From Trichostrongylus colubriformis (lineage: Eukaryota > Nematoda > Chromadorea > Rhabditida > Trichostrongylidae), in NCBI GenBank assembly GCA_963978905.1, contig OZ022259.1, forward strand, positions 16,094,068-16,158,067: a DNA stretch of 64,000 nucleotides, read 5' to 3'. Under the pieces are notes generated by a model that saw only the letters and a program-made list of their open reading frames with translations, did no database searches and had not been told where the DNA came from. Positions 32,279 through 44,300 of this stretch are shown here, piece after piece. Position numbers and translations under genes: made by a program. Positions within the stretch are counted from its first letter, which is position 1, and each line of letters starts with the position of its first letter.

Positions 32279-35200
32279 ATGCAGCACGACATACCAACCC
32301 TTCAATATCGCGATGGCTTTCCACCGACGATTCCGTCAGGTGATAACACTCTGGCATTCAGTTCCTGTCATACTAGTAGTTGTGTCTGTAGTACTGTTCT
32401 CCACTTCTTCGTTCGATTCTGCTCTCTACAATTAATTTACAAATTTCTTTTTTTTAAGAAACTCCTATTGGATCAGCTGGCGAAATGCATCCGAATCATG
32501 GTGGCATAGGAAGCGGTGCGTACGCCCAGGTAAAGTTTGGCGCTCTTCCTAGTCCTGCCCAGAATATACCCTGAAATTATGTTTTATCGATAATGCAATT
32601 CAGGGAAACACCGGAATTGGCTCGGGAGCTATGCCAAACTATCCAGGAGGTGGAGGAATAGGATCTGCTGGTGCTCCAAACTATCCTCATCCCGGAGGAA
32701 TAGGTTCAGGAATAGGTTCAGGAGTTACGCCGAACTATCCTCAAGGACCCGGCTATAACCCAGAAATAGGATCAGCAGGTGCTCCAGGCTATCCTACTCA
32801 GCCTGGAGGGATTGGATCAGGAATAGGCTCAGGAGTTACGCCGAACTATTATCAGGGACCAGGTTTCGGCTCAGAAATAGGGTCGGCAGGGGCTCCAAAT
32901 TATCCTACTCAACCTGGAGGTATAGGATCAGGAGTATCACAGGATTACAATCAGGTAAGTGGTCATCTGTGTATTTAAGTAGAGTATATAATATAATATT
33001 TTTTATATAGGGAAGATATGGCGGCAATGGACCGTATCCTGATATAGCGCCACCAGTTGGTCACGGTGGCATCGGATCTGGTGTTTCTCAGCTCAGACCA
33101 TGTGAAAGGGAGCTTAATGATGGTAAGCATTCTGGATTGAATAACTTGAATAGTCTAATAACATCTGACTCCATACTTCTTTGAGCGAGTAGTTGTAGCC
33201 AGGCCAAACGAACAACGAAAATGTCGGGTAACGGGGGTGCGCCACCGTTTTCGCGGTGCGTCTAGCCCGAGCACATCTCTTTATACGTGACTAATTGGCA
33301 GCGGAAGAAGGAAAAGACTTGTGCAATCCGAATTCAAGTGTGGAATCAGTTCGGTCCAAGAGTCAGGCTATACCTTTTGAGGTGGGGCGATATGTGTCAC
33401 TAGGACGCGCGGAACTTATAGAGCCACTTCAATCCAGCACCCAAGCTTTGGACACACTTTGTATAAGTTGGTCCAAGCGTCGCGGTGTCTCTTCTCCACC
33501 CATTCCGTTCCCTGCCTTTTTTTCTATGTGCCCGGTACCACGCTTGATGCCCTCGAGAACTCGCGCAAAAACGATGAAGCCTTCGGCGGCGCTATAAGTT
33601 TTTTCACTGATGCTCCTTGTACCCCCACCCTGGCCACACTGGAATCGCCTTTGATGCCCTGACGATATCAAAACTCGCATGCATTTCAAGGAGTGCTTCC
33701 GTTTGGTAATTTTTTTAAAACTTTACCCATTCCTTTTATTTCGACTTTAATCTTCTCATTAAACCCCTAATGGGCACTAAAGCTGTCTTTAACATTTCGG
33801 ACCCAATTCTGTGTCGTCCTTCACACACACCCTGCACTTCCGCAAATTTACCTCCTCTTCTTGACTTCCACGCTGTTCTTCTTAAAATTCTTCTCTCCTT
33901 TTTCTATGCTATTCTGAGTGATGGAAGCAGCAAAGCACCTGCCGCGCGCGATGCACGGTGTCCCAATTCTCACGGCGAGGTGTCCTGTCCTACACCTGCA
34001 CAAAACCACTTTCTAAGCGGATACGCTCCTTTCGAAACGTATGAATTAGCTCAGGTCCAATAAATCGTGGGTGGTTTATTCACAACAGCCGATTCCGGTG
34101 CCACTGATAAGGGTAGCTCACATCACCAGCTACCTTTGGTCTTTTTCCGCGATAAGACTACGATAGTGAAGGGGTCAATGCGTCATCTTTTACGATTGCC
34201 AAGTCCTTGGAAAAGATAGCTTACAAGAACTACAATCAAACAAAAAAGCTCAAGTGAAACGCTAATTTTGAACAGAGAAAAACCCACGAAACAGTCGTAG
34301 TATTTATGCACCAGCCCTGCAAAATCCCATTTTCGAGCACGGCTGAAGGTTTCTTTTGCCATGCCCACGATAGTTGAACACGCATCTTAGTTCACTTCGT
34401 ATAATCTGCATCAGCTTTTATTTGCCTTTTGTGGTGCATGTGTCCAGCCAAGTGCCAAGAGGCTTTTTGTCTAGATGGCGGGTGTGTATGGTTGAACAGA
34501 ATTAGGCGTCTCGGCGTGTGGCATGCGATGCGTGTTAAGTGGGAGTGCCATATATAGCTCGGTCCTAACAACGAGGGGAACATCATTACTACATATCATA
34601 TAATCGGATCCGCATTTATAGGATTCATAGATTTGTGCCACCGACCTTATCACAACTTCTCCCCACGTCTGAACCATTTTGGAACTGAATTAGATTATCT
34701 TCTGCTGATTGTCCCATTTTCAGCGCGCGTTCCGCCCACTGTGGGCGGGCGACTTTGCCTATGTGTGCCCCTTATTTGCTCGCTCATGTTCTACCTATCC
34801 CACACTTGAAGCGATCTCAATAAGTTGCTGTTCAGGTAGTCCCGAATTTCGTGACAGATAGACAGACAGACAGACAGATAGAGAGACACACGGACTAAGC
34901 CAATTATATATACGTGGGTCACTATTTATATTTCGGGAATAGGCAATACTGTTATCATGGGAGTAAATCTGATGATTCCATCGTAAAGTTCGCCTCTTTT
35001 AGCCATAGACCCCATCATCCAATTTGTCGCACGGCGCTATTTGTTCATTTTATAAATTTTTGAAAACTTTGTCGACACAAGCCTTTTTTGGTGGGTTTGT
35101 CAAATTGTGTCGAAATATTTTTTGCAAATCCATGTGTTCAAGTAAAATTGTATGTTTGTTGGTGGAAATAATGTTTAGGGATGCCTCAATCTTAGGATGG

Positions 35201-36109
35201 GTGAATTGGCGATCTTGCTTAATCATATTGCACACAGCATCGATGTTTTCTTAAACAAGTGCTAATTTCGGACATCCTTCACGAATCTCGTCGGGCAGCG
35301 GACTACGACAACGACTGAGTTCCCTAAGCCAACGATCCACTGTGGTCTTCGATGTAGCTTCATTGCCAAATTTTTTAAAAATTTTTGAAAATTCATTTTC
35401 ATTCCCCGAAAAAACAAAAGTTTTCAGATGAATGTAAAATAAACAAAAAGCGCCGTACGGCAAACTGAATGATGGGGTATAGAGTCAAAAAAGGCGAACT
35501 TTACGATGAAACCATCAGATTTACTCCCATGATAACAGTATTGCCTATTCCCGAAATATAAATAGTGACCTACGTAGTAGTGAGAAGTGATAAGCAGAGC
35601 TTAGAACAAAAATTAATAACTCCGTCCTAACATGGCCTGGAAACTCCTTTCAGGGAGGGATAGGTAGAGCATGAGTGAAGAAATAAGGGGCACACATAGT
35701 GCCCCCTGTGGGTGGGGCGTAACATCCCTTATTTCCTCGCGTGAGTTAGAATAAACCCGCCCTTCGCATAAGCGGCAAGCCGAGAGCCGCTACAGCGAAC
35801 CCTGCCCGGTTCCAATCGGACTGGCCAGCTGACGCCGTCAATCCGACTGGTATTGTCATAAATCTGAAATGAGCACAGGAACGTAAATCGCTTCGTGACC
35901 CAATCACCCGCGGCACGCATCGCAAGCCACGCTGGTGTGGAACCCTGCCCCAACGTTACTTTCCTGGACATGATCCTCGTGGGTCTTAAAGTATGGGATA
36001 TACTTACTACTTATTAGGCCACTGCCCATCAGAGTTTCAAGACGAACATCACCGTCATCGTGGGCATCACAGTCGAAGCAGAAGCCGTGATCGATGCCGT
36101 CAGCACTGA
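32279..36109 (+). CDS. Gly/Pro/Tyr-rich repeat protein, function unknown
   Basis: Five exons joined by phase: 32279-32339, 32459-32529, 32604-32954, 33011-33122 and 36018-36109 (TGA), giving 228 aa. A TTTCTAG acceptor lies 1 nt before the ATG, as expected for a spliced-leader start. Residues about 25-190 are imperfect repeats of the type GGIGSGIGSGVTPNYPQGPG and IGSAGAPNYP, followed by PPVGHGGIGSGVSQLRPCE and a charged tail HHRHRGHHSRSRSRDRCRQH. No membrane segment or signal peptide is visible, so the start is uncertain and a secretory first exon upstream is possible. All internal splice sites are GT/AG and keep one frame through five exons, which argues it is real. Intron 4 (33123-36017) carries a mariner foldback. 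Low-complexity Gly/Pro/Tyr sequence fits a structural, disordered or matrix protein (inference). Confidence 0.75.
33123..34910. other. Intron of the Gly-rich gene, repeat-derived
   Basis: Non-coding by eye. Near 34700-34910 it ends in 'gaatttcgtgacagatagac', a GACA microsatellite and 'ggactaagccaattatatat', a tail that resembles RTE-type retroelement 3' ends and the array ends at 4500-4590 and 16240-16335. Part of 34720-34860 is present inverted at about 35590-35720, beyond the foldback element. Confidence 0.5.
34911..35576 (-). mobile_element. Mariner-derived foldback with arms of about 160 bp
   Basis: The ends are TA-CGTGGGTCACTATTTATA and its near-complement CGTAGGTCACTATTTATA-TA on the other side. 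Complementarity runs inward for roughly 160 bp (34913 onward against 35574 backward, close to 88% by eye). Minus-strand frames inside match the N-terminal half of mariner transposase: KTTVDRWLRELSR and DEIREGCPK (35251-35463), then MIKQDRQFTHPKIEASLNII and HNLTNPPKKACVDK (35050-35235) in another frame. The catalytic domain is absent. The right arm begins outside the gene and includes its first codons, so the left arm is an inverted duplicate of that 5' end. Confidence 0.85.
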
Positions 36110-36537
36110 GGTAATCCTTTCCCTAGTAAAATTCAGAGCGCCATTAGCTTGAGTCTTACTTATGATCTTCCTCGTGATCCCTCAGGTCGTTCTCACGTCC
36201 CTTATCAGCACCAAATCTTTTCCTTATCACTACATCTCATATCCCTTTTATTTTTGGAAGCTTCTCAAAGCATACCTTGTTACACTGTATGCCAGACACA
36301 GTAATGATACTTAGAATCACCACGCACTATTGAGAGTTTCGATGAAGAAGTTATACGCTATGATAACGCACTGTATTATATTACTATCCCTTTAGCAATA
36401 TCTCGCCTTATTATCGACATTCCAGGATTCCAAATGCGCGTCAGTACTGTCCAACCAGGTCAGTGGACCAAGTTCCTCGTCGGTCCTGTTGTGAACTGTG
36501 CCGGGCGCTAAAGTCGCCTTCATACTTCAGACGGCAT
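36110..36537. other. 3' flank of the Gly-rich gene
   Basis: No coding signal. Contains the presumed 3' UTR; no canonical AATAAA was seen close to the TGA at 36107-36109. Confidence 0.4.
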
Positions 36538-36781
36538 AGGGTGCGAACCTTTATGTCAAGATTTTCGCACTGCGGCACGTCTCGCAAGCGAAGCAATGCG
36601 GACGAGCTAAAGGCGCCATGTTGTTGGGTTCCAAAGCGATTACAAGTCAACTGCTTATCGCACCCCTAGCACTGCTGTGTAATCGTTTCAAGACCCAACT
36701 ACCGCGACGCGCATAGCTCGCACACACTGCGTCGCACGTCGCTCGTAGTCGTGCGAATACCTGACATAAGGGTACACACCC
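36538..36781. repeat. 240-bp MITE family, copy c
   Basis: Ends 'gaacctttatgtcaagattt' and 'cctgacataagggtacacac' are inverted; 'gcggacgagctaaaggcgcc' and 'gattacaagtcaactgctta' are shared with copies b and d. Flanking 'cgccttcatac' on the left suggests, like copy d, that it sits within or next to a larger MITE. Confidence 0.85.
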
Positions 36782-39747
36782 GACGGCAGGACGTGGTTGC
36801 GTCGTCCCTTCGTCCTCGCTCATGCCACACAGCCTCGCCCTTCTGCCGAATGACAAGCGGGCATCATCACATAGTATAAAGCGGTTTCAGAGCGCGATCG
36901 CTTTTTCCTCGTATGACTGACCCAGTTGGATTGTCTTGACTCACTCCTCTAGACTCCTAGTACTCAAAAGTCAAGTTTTTCAGGTCAGCATATCGATCGC
37001 GATTGTTGCTAGAAGGAACCTTTCATATTATCGATTGTAATATTCAAATAAACGTTAATAACCGCGAATAAAACTTCTCCTATCTCTTGTAAGTGAACAG
37101 CATGACATGATAAGTACATGACGATTTTATCAGAGAGATCACTAAACTCACTCAAAGCCACAGTAATAGCGTGGCATCTGTGTTCTTGGTGCAGTTTCAG
37201 TGCTGCATCAGCATAAAAGTCACTAGGTCGCTGCTCGCGGTGTGTTACGTGGACTAGATGAACACGATTGCGAGTCCTTACACTCGTGGCTGATTCGAGT
37301 ATTCAAACCGAAAGATATTCTGTTTACCGCTAGTTATTTATGTAGTAGTAATAATACTATAATAGTAGTGGTTTTTGATGCCTGTGCTGGTAAACACAGT
37401 TGGTATGTTACTTGGGACCGAAAAAACTGGTTGGAGATTGCTATACGTGGTCAACTCCAGGTGCGTACTCCTAACGTACTGTTGATGCCTAGTAGCCTAT
37501 GACTGTCAGTGGGTGGACTGAACCATTCCTTAGTGTGGGTGGGTGGACTGAACCATTCCTTAGTGTCAGCTGTCACGCAGCTAGTATCGGTGAACTGACG
37601 CAGGAATTTTGGTAATTTTTGGAATTTCAATATTCCTTTCGGAACAAGGAAGGCCAAGTTCATTTAAGGCATATCTTGATTGGATGGAAATTCACGCAAA
37701 GGAGATTTCTTGAGGGCACCGGGAGGGAGGCAAGGGTGGAAAGCGTATTTTGAATATAATCCCTGCAAACGAACACTCATACTCACAAAAGATAATGTGG
37801 AGCGAAAATCGCGTTGAAAAACGCGCCCCTGGGGAGTTATTGCGATTCTAGCGAGCTTCACGTCGAACTACGCGCTTCAGGAGCGCCGACGCCACTGCTA
37901 TTTGATGTTGCGTAGGAAGAATTTGATTCATACATGGTGATGTTAACCGAGCGAAACAGCACACAGCAACAAAGAAGTGAAAGAATTAAAGTGAGAATAA
38001 GCGAGAGAGTAAGGAAAAAGTGAATTACAATTAAAAACAAAAACCCACTGAATTCACACTTGACGTCCTTGTAAGGTGTGGTGTGTGCAAAATAACGAAC
38101 TGCAGGCCACCGTAACCCATACGGTAAGCCAATGCCCCCTCTCGGTGTCCTTGAAATGCACAGAGTCTTCGAAAAACATATACAGAGACACTAAGGATCT
38201 CAGAAGTATCACTTTGCTGACGATGTTGCTTGTATTTTTAATAGTGGTATTGTTGATGCAATTTTTAATAACAGTAATTTTGTGCAAATACTTGGCATTA
38301 CTACCTGTTTATTTTCATTCGATTAGATGAAATTGGTTTAGTATTTATTATGGCAACTCGGGTGCGTCGTGCAGTTGATAAATTCTCAGAGCCCAGCGGG
38401 CAATATATGTAGCCGTGTGAAGGCGCGGAAGTATACATGGAAATCCCTGCTTGAAGAATCGTGTTTTGTTTTCCAAGATTCAGTTTTTTCTTGGAGTTTA
38501 GGCCATTCAAGCAGAAAGCCGCTTTGTCTCTTTCTAATAGTCGGATTTCTGCTGTAGGGTAGGAAAAACCTGTTCTGTGCTATGCCATGGGTTATTCACT
38601 GTTTCTCTGCTGGAGGTGAGCTTCGCCGAGGTGATTCGCAGGTTGTGAAAGTTCGTCTTCATGTGCCCGTAAATTGCTGGGAGTAGAGGTGCAAGTGATG
38701 CTGCTAATGAAAGGGTCAGTTCCCATAGCACGGTAAGTATTAGGTTGTAGGGGAATTTCGCAGCACTTTTAGGTTTTTTCTTCTTAAAATCTTCTGCACT
38801 AAAGATTAGGCATTGATTTTTGGAAAATAATTTTCTTATCCATATTTCTCTATATTGATATACCGAGTGCAATTATTATTAGTGAGTCGAAAATCCTAAG
38901 AAATACATTTGAACTCAGCTCATTGTAATCATGATTTCCATTGTCTCGTCAATAATTCGAACAAACCGTTATATTGTATTATATAAGGTGCCCTCCTCAT
39001 GTAACCTACCCACAAAAGTTTCTCAGAGTTTCATGAAAATTGCAGTGGAAATGTTTATAAACAACAACTATAAATAGAAGATGAATAAAAAATAAAGTAT
39101 GATGCGGTCTGTTTCAGGCTTTCGGTCACTAAACTTTAGCTTTGAATCTTTTGAAATCAAGTTGATTAACTTAGACCAAGTACTCGAGGAAGGAACCATT
39201 GCCAGAATGACAAAAATGACACTGAATATTGCCTAGTCACTACTATTCACTACTTTGAACCTCTACGTAGCTGTACGAACATCCCACTAATTCGTGGCAG
39301 ATGTCGATGATGTGGCGTATCCCATCGGGGTCAATTGAAGTTGACCTATTCGCTACAATAATACTCAGGAACACGCAAAATAAATAAGTAGCAGGGCTGG
39401 CACCTGCAGCTGGGAAGAGCTGCAAAATTAAATTTTCATCCTTGAAATCGAAGCAAGATCGACTCAGCGATTCCCATTGTCATGATCCACGTAAAGGAGT
39501 GCGACCGGTGGTTGGACGGAATCACCCACATACCGTGGAAGTTCATGGTGCCCACTTCACCAGGATAAGGTTATCGGCGCTCTGCTGAATGCTCTTTAAC
39601 CCGATGGCGTCCAGTCTGCTGCCTCACGTTTATGCTAAACCTCTCTTCCCCTGCCTCAAAGGCGAGTGACGACGTAGCGTGTACGATACCACCAATTGGC
39701 GATGTCCTGACGTGTATCAATCGAGTCCAGCGACTAACCAAAAAGCG
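36782..39747. other. Long intergenic stretch, no gene recognised
   Basis: A 28-bp unit (GTGGGTGGACTGAACCATTC, CTTAGTGT) is duplicated in tandem at 37507-37566. A GGCACCGGGAGGG end near 37716 marks a fragment of the 56047-type MITE. Small open frames on both strands lack family motifs and splice consistency. Confidence 0.45.
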
Positions 39748-39750
39748 TAA

Positions 39751-40145
39751 GGCCGCGATCATATATTGCGCACCGGCAGTGACGGCGTCAAACTCGCAAC
39801 CATTTGCCCACCGCCGACGACGGCAGCTATAGATAATGCGCAGCGCTTGCAAAATTTTTGACCCAATCACACTACAGTATGGTGATTGTGGCCGATTCGA
39901 ATCTTGGCGCTGTGCCAATTGGTGAGGGTGGCGCTTTGTGTATTGGCACAGCGCCAAGATTCGAAGCAGCCACAATCACCATACTGTAGTGTGATTGGGT
40001 CAAGGATTTTGCACACGCTGCGCATTATCTATCTATGGACGCCGTCGTCAGCCGTGGGCAAATGGTTGCGTGAGTTTGACGCCGTCGCCGCCGGTGCCGG
40101 CGTCAAATTGACGCCGGTGTCGATGCGCAAAGTATGAACGCGGCC
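39751..40145. mobile_element. PIF/Harbinger-like MITE with TAA duplication
   Basis: Inverted ends GGCCGCGATCATATATTGCG and CGCAAAGTATGAACGCGGCC are bordered by TAA at 39748-39750 and 40146-40148. The centre is a near-perfect palindrome of more than 60 bp per arm (TTGGCACAGCGCCAAGATTC on one side, its complement on the other). Trinucleotide TWA duplications with GG/CC ends suit PIF/Harbinger; no transposase is present. Confidence 0.75.
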
Positions 40146-40471
40146 TAACGGGGATGGACAAGCGCGGTTGAACGAGAAGCGAGTATCTGTACTGACCAAG
40201 ATTACTCGATGCTATACGAAACTAATTAACACACTGGTTTATGTTGAACTACACAAATATAAATGAATACCAAATATGTATATGAACCATGGGTGACTAC
40301 CTGTCGAGATATTGTTATGCGTTACTTGACCGATGGTGAAATACAACTAACAAACTACTACTGAAGAAAACTACATATCGACAGCTAAGGAGCTTCACGT
40401 ATTTTTACCTTCTACGAAGGGCGATATGGGTTAGTGATATGCAGATAATAGGCTTGACGTATTTTTTACTA

Positions 40472-41353
40472 TTACGTGTATGCAGAATAAATGGCCGTTT
40501 CATGATAAGCCTTTTTTTCGGCGCTGTTTCACAGCTCGTGTCAACCTGAATATACCGTCTTGTAACTCATGCTCAGCCCTTTTCAATTTACACTTCCATT
40601 GGTAGTGGCCTTTGGTAACAGGTTTTTTACAGGCTCTGAAATTCTGGAAGGAAAGGTACGGTTTTCGCATGATCATGCTTCATGCGTTTCAACTGAATCA
40701 CCCCGCGGTCGAAGCAATTCGAACATCAGCCGTGTGTGGGGCCAAGAGTCTCCTGCCGAAAGAACGGTGTGCCGTTGGTTTGCGAGGTTTGCTTCTAAAG
40801 ACTTTAACCTTCAAGATGAGCCGCATCAAGGGTGCTCACTGTCTGGTTGTGTTGTGAGGGCGTAATCCTCTTTAGCTTGCTGCAAACTGGTCAGAACATC
40901 ACGGCAGAATCCTACAGATTTGGTTCTGATGTATGAAAAGTTGCAAAAACTGTGGTCGGCAGAAGGGGTCCAACCCTGTTGCAGGATAACGCGAAACCCC
41001 ACACTTCGCAAGGCAAAAACTGATGCAGTAAAGCATTGAGACTCTCCCTCACCCCCCTTATTCCCCAGATCTATCCCCGACGGATTACCATTTTCTCCGA
41101 GTTCTCGATGCAATCCTGCGTCAGAAGGAGCTCGCCGATACGATGCAGGTTGAAATTGTCATATTGACACTATTGATTCTCGCAATTCAAAATTTAATCA
41201 TGATGACATATTTTCTCTACCAGATCATTGGCAAAGTTGTGTAGATTCGAATGGTTTTTATTTCAACAAATAAAGATGTGTTGTTGTTCTGAGCGAAGTT
41301 ATGGGGTTTTGAAAAAGTGGTCTGTTTTGGCCATCTGTTCTGCATAAACCTAA
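40472..41353 (+). mobile_element. Second mariner, decayed
   Basis: The ends TTACGTGTATGCAGAATAAA and (complement of the right end) TTAGGTTTATGCAGAACAGA are inverted and flanked by TA (40470-40471 and 41354-41355). The 882-bp element holds remnants of both ends of a transposase gene and differs in TIR sequence from the mariner at 1574, so it is a separate lineage. Confidence 0.85.
40640..41273 (+). pseudogene. Mariner transposase remnant with frameshifts
   Basis: Pieces in changing frames can be read in order: ILEGKVRFSHDHASC and ERTVCRWFARFASKDFNLQD (N-terminal DNA-binding domain), then LLQTGQNITAES, DNAKPHTSQGK (second catalytic Asp), [20 protein letters not shown] (third Asp), and finally DSRNSKFNHDDIFSLPDHWQ with a terminal SNGFYFNK and a TAA at 41271-41273. 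The segment with the first catalytic Asp is missing and several frameshifts are needed, so it is dead. Confidence 0.85.
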
Positions 41354-44300
41354 TATTACGAGTACTAATTATAGAAGATAACAACGGGGTAACATAGGCG
41401 ACGGCGATCTGCGAACGCAAATACAACATACCAGATAATAATGCGAGTGCACAAACGGCTGGTACACCAACGTTGTTCTCGGACGATCGCCATGCTAGGC
41501 GACTGACGAGCGAGAAGCTATAACTGCTGCGCAATACATGCCTTGTGCGGAATACGATGTTGAAGATTCAGTCGGCACCGAGGATGATGTCTAAGTCACT
41601 GCGGCAACATGACGACGAGCTAACGACCCATTTGGCGCGCGAGTTAGGATCAGACGGCCAGGCTTCTGGTGCCTTCCATACTCCGCGGGAGACAGTTTGA
41701 ACCGTGGGAGGAGTGTACGCACAGCGCGGTTTCCTGCCGGCTCTAGCCTGGAGCAACTTCGCTTGAGGCCGGACGATGAGTCATGACACCCAGTATTGGC
41801 TGGAAATGTCCAGACTCCTAAGCAACTGCAGCAGCCACTTGCTGAAAAGAATGGCATGTCATGCTTTGAACTTCTATTAATACGAGTCGAAAAATCATGG
41901 AACTTCCATAGAGCAAAGCTATTCTCGGATCGTTTCCTTACGTTTCAAAAATGCTTCTGAACCGCCGCATCCACCAGATCTAAGAGTAGTCGTGCAACTA
42001 TCGCTATGGTCTAACACATACCTCGAACAATCTTTCTCACCCACAGTTTTTGCTCTCATTCAAACATTCAGTTGTCTGTGTCGATCACGTTAGTTCTTAC
42101 CTTCGCTCCGTACCCCTGACCCCTGTTTAACACCCGTTTTTTCACAGCGAAACTGGCAGAATTCGAACAGCTCGAATCTGATGCGAAGCGCACCTTCGTA
42201 GAGTTTTGGGTGATTTTGCGCATGCGATTTATGGAATTACTAGAGAGTCAACAAAAAATCGATAATTTCTGCGCTTTTCATAGTCTTCAGCTTTGTTCTG
42301 TTCCCTCTAACTTTTACATGAAACACCACTCGTCATAGCGAAGTTGCTCGACCTCTTAACAATTTCAAGTTCATGGAAGTCAGGCTTGCATGAACTTTTA
42401 GGTGTTGTCGTTTTACGTTATGGTGGTTTAAGAGTGCTTATGAAGGTAATCATTTCTGCAGTTTTTCATGGACTCCAAGTGTTGGTTGTTATTTCTTCCG
42501 ACTCGCTTGAAAAACTCCTTCTTTACAGCTGAGATTGATCAATTCCGAAACGATTCGTAGTTTATAAAGTGTGCATTCGATATCTGAATACAGCAGATTT
42601 ATTATATTGCCAGACTGAGAGAATAGCATAGAAGTGTAGAGTCAAGTGTCCGACCACGACCAAATTACAGTAACCCCAGATTGGCTCAAGTCTCTTACAG
42701 TGGAAGGCAAACAAAAGTCGATTTTTTCTGTTTCGTGCGCGTTTCTGCGGGCCTTGTATTTAGTGCTCTGGGTCATATGATGTACATGAAGCCGTAAAAA
42801 CTTGATATTTTCTCTATATTTATATGGTCCACCACTTCGTCCAAATGTATCCAGCTAACAGAATCACTGACGAGTTTTCACTTTTAATGCAAACTCGTTG
42901 TAAACGTTTCTCTGAAAGTGTCAAGGCTCATAAGAATTGGCAGCAATCATTTGTGGGAGTGTACGACACGTCATTCTTTGAACTTCGAATCATCAGGGTT
43001 TGAACGTCCTAACAATAAGAGCTTCCAGACAGGCATAGCTATTCGGGTTCGTTTCCAATGACACTTGCGAATCGCGTCAAATCGTAAAATCGTCTGGCAG
43101 GGGTAATCTGCACCCGCTACTTCATCCATTTAACCTTCAAAATGGGCAGCTTACATTGTTGCATGCACTCTCGCCGCACTTTACATCGTTTGCACGCACG
43201 GCAGAGATCGCGGAGACAGGTTGTTGACTTGTTCCCTATTGTGTGAAGTGACGAATGAGATTACGTGATTGATATGGGTAATGGGCCTCGTGGCGCCCGA
43301 GGACCCTTCAATTCCACCAGTTTGTCAAGTTCTTTTTTATTACACATAAATAGCGTAAATAAAAGTCATTAATCAGTGCACGTCGAAAATGACCTGCCAT
43401 CAGAACCATATTTGGTAAACATGTTTGTTCAACCGTGGTTCCTTGTTGCGGATCACCTTGTATGGGTAGCACTCATTTGGTATTCGACATGGGTAAGCCA
43501 CCGCGCACAATCCAAGGGAGGAGTACGTCAGCACCAACCGGCATCTAAAGAACTTCAGAGTAAGGTAGAGGTCAAACAAAAAAGGTAAAAAATAAAAAAA
43601 GTATGCTAGTACAATGATTCAGAGATCAGTCATACTTGTCATGTTCGGGATGAAGTCGAAGGTAGGTGATAAGAGGAGGGAGAGAGAAGGGGGAAGGTCT
43701 ACAGAGGGGAAAGTAAAGCTTTGACTAACATTCGACTCCGGCACGTTATGCTCTATGCAGCGGAAGAATGAACATCTGGACATATCTATTTATCCCCCTT
43801 AGGGATTGAACCAACGAGGGCAGTATTCTCGATCTGTAGGTGATCTCAAAGCCATCCAACTTCTTTTACAAAAGTACGATGCTGAAGCGATTCCTCACCG
43901 CTTGAGAAAAACAGTGAGGAAACCACCATGCATAGAAAGTTCTTCGGGAGGGCCTTTCCTACTACGAAAAAGTTTCCCAGTTAAGATCACAATGGGGTCA
44001 TCATGCCACGTTGGAGGTCCAGCATGGAGAGATTTGGATTTCAAGTAATCTCGAATAGTCAGATCACTGATGTTTGGTCGCTACTGCATTCTTCCGTTTA
44101 GTTTTGTTCGGTGGAAGCCACTAGTATCCACGAAATGCAACTAAACGGATTTTGTTCTTTCCGGAGTTCTCGTCTAAATTTTCAAGTGAGCGTTATCTGA
44201 ACTTCCGAAATTCCCAAATGAGCGATAATCGCACTCCTCCGAGCTTTGACCGCATTCAGAGAGCAGCAAATGGCTGAAGTTATAATTAAAGCCTATTCGA

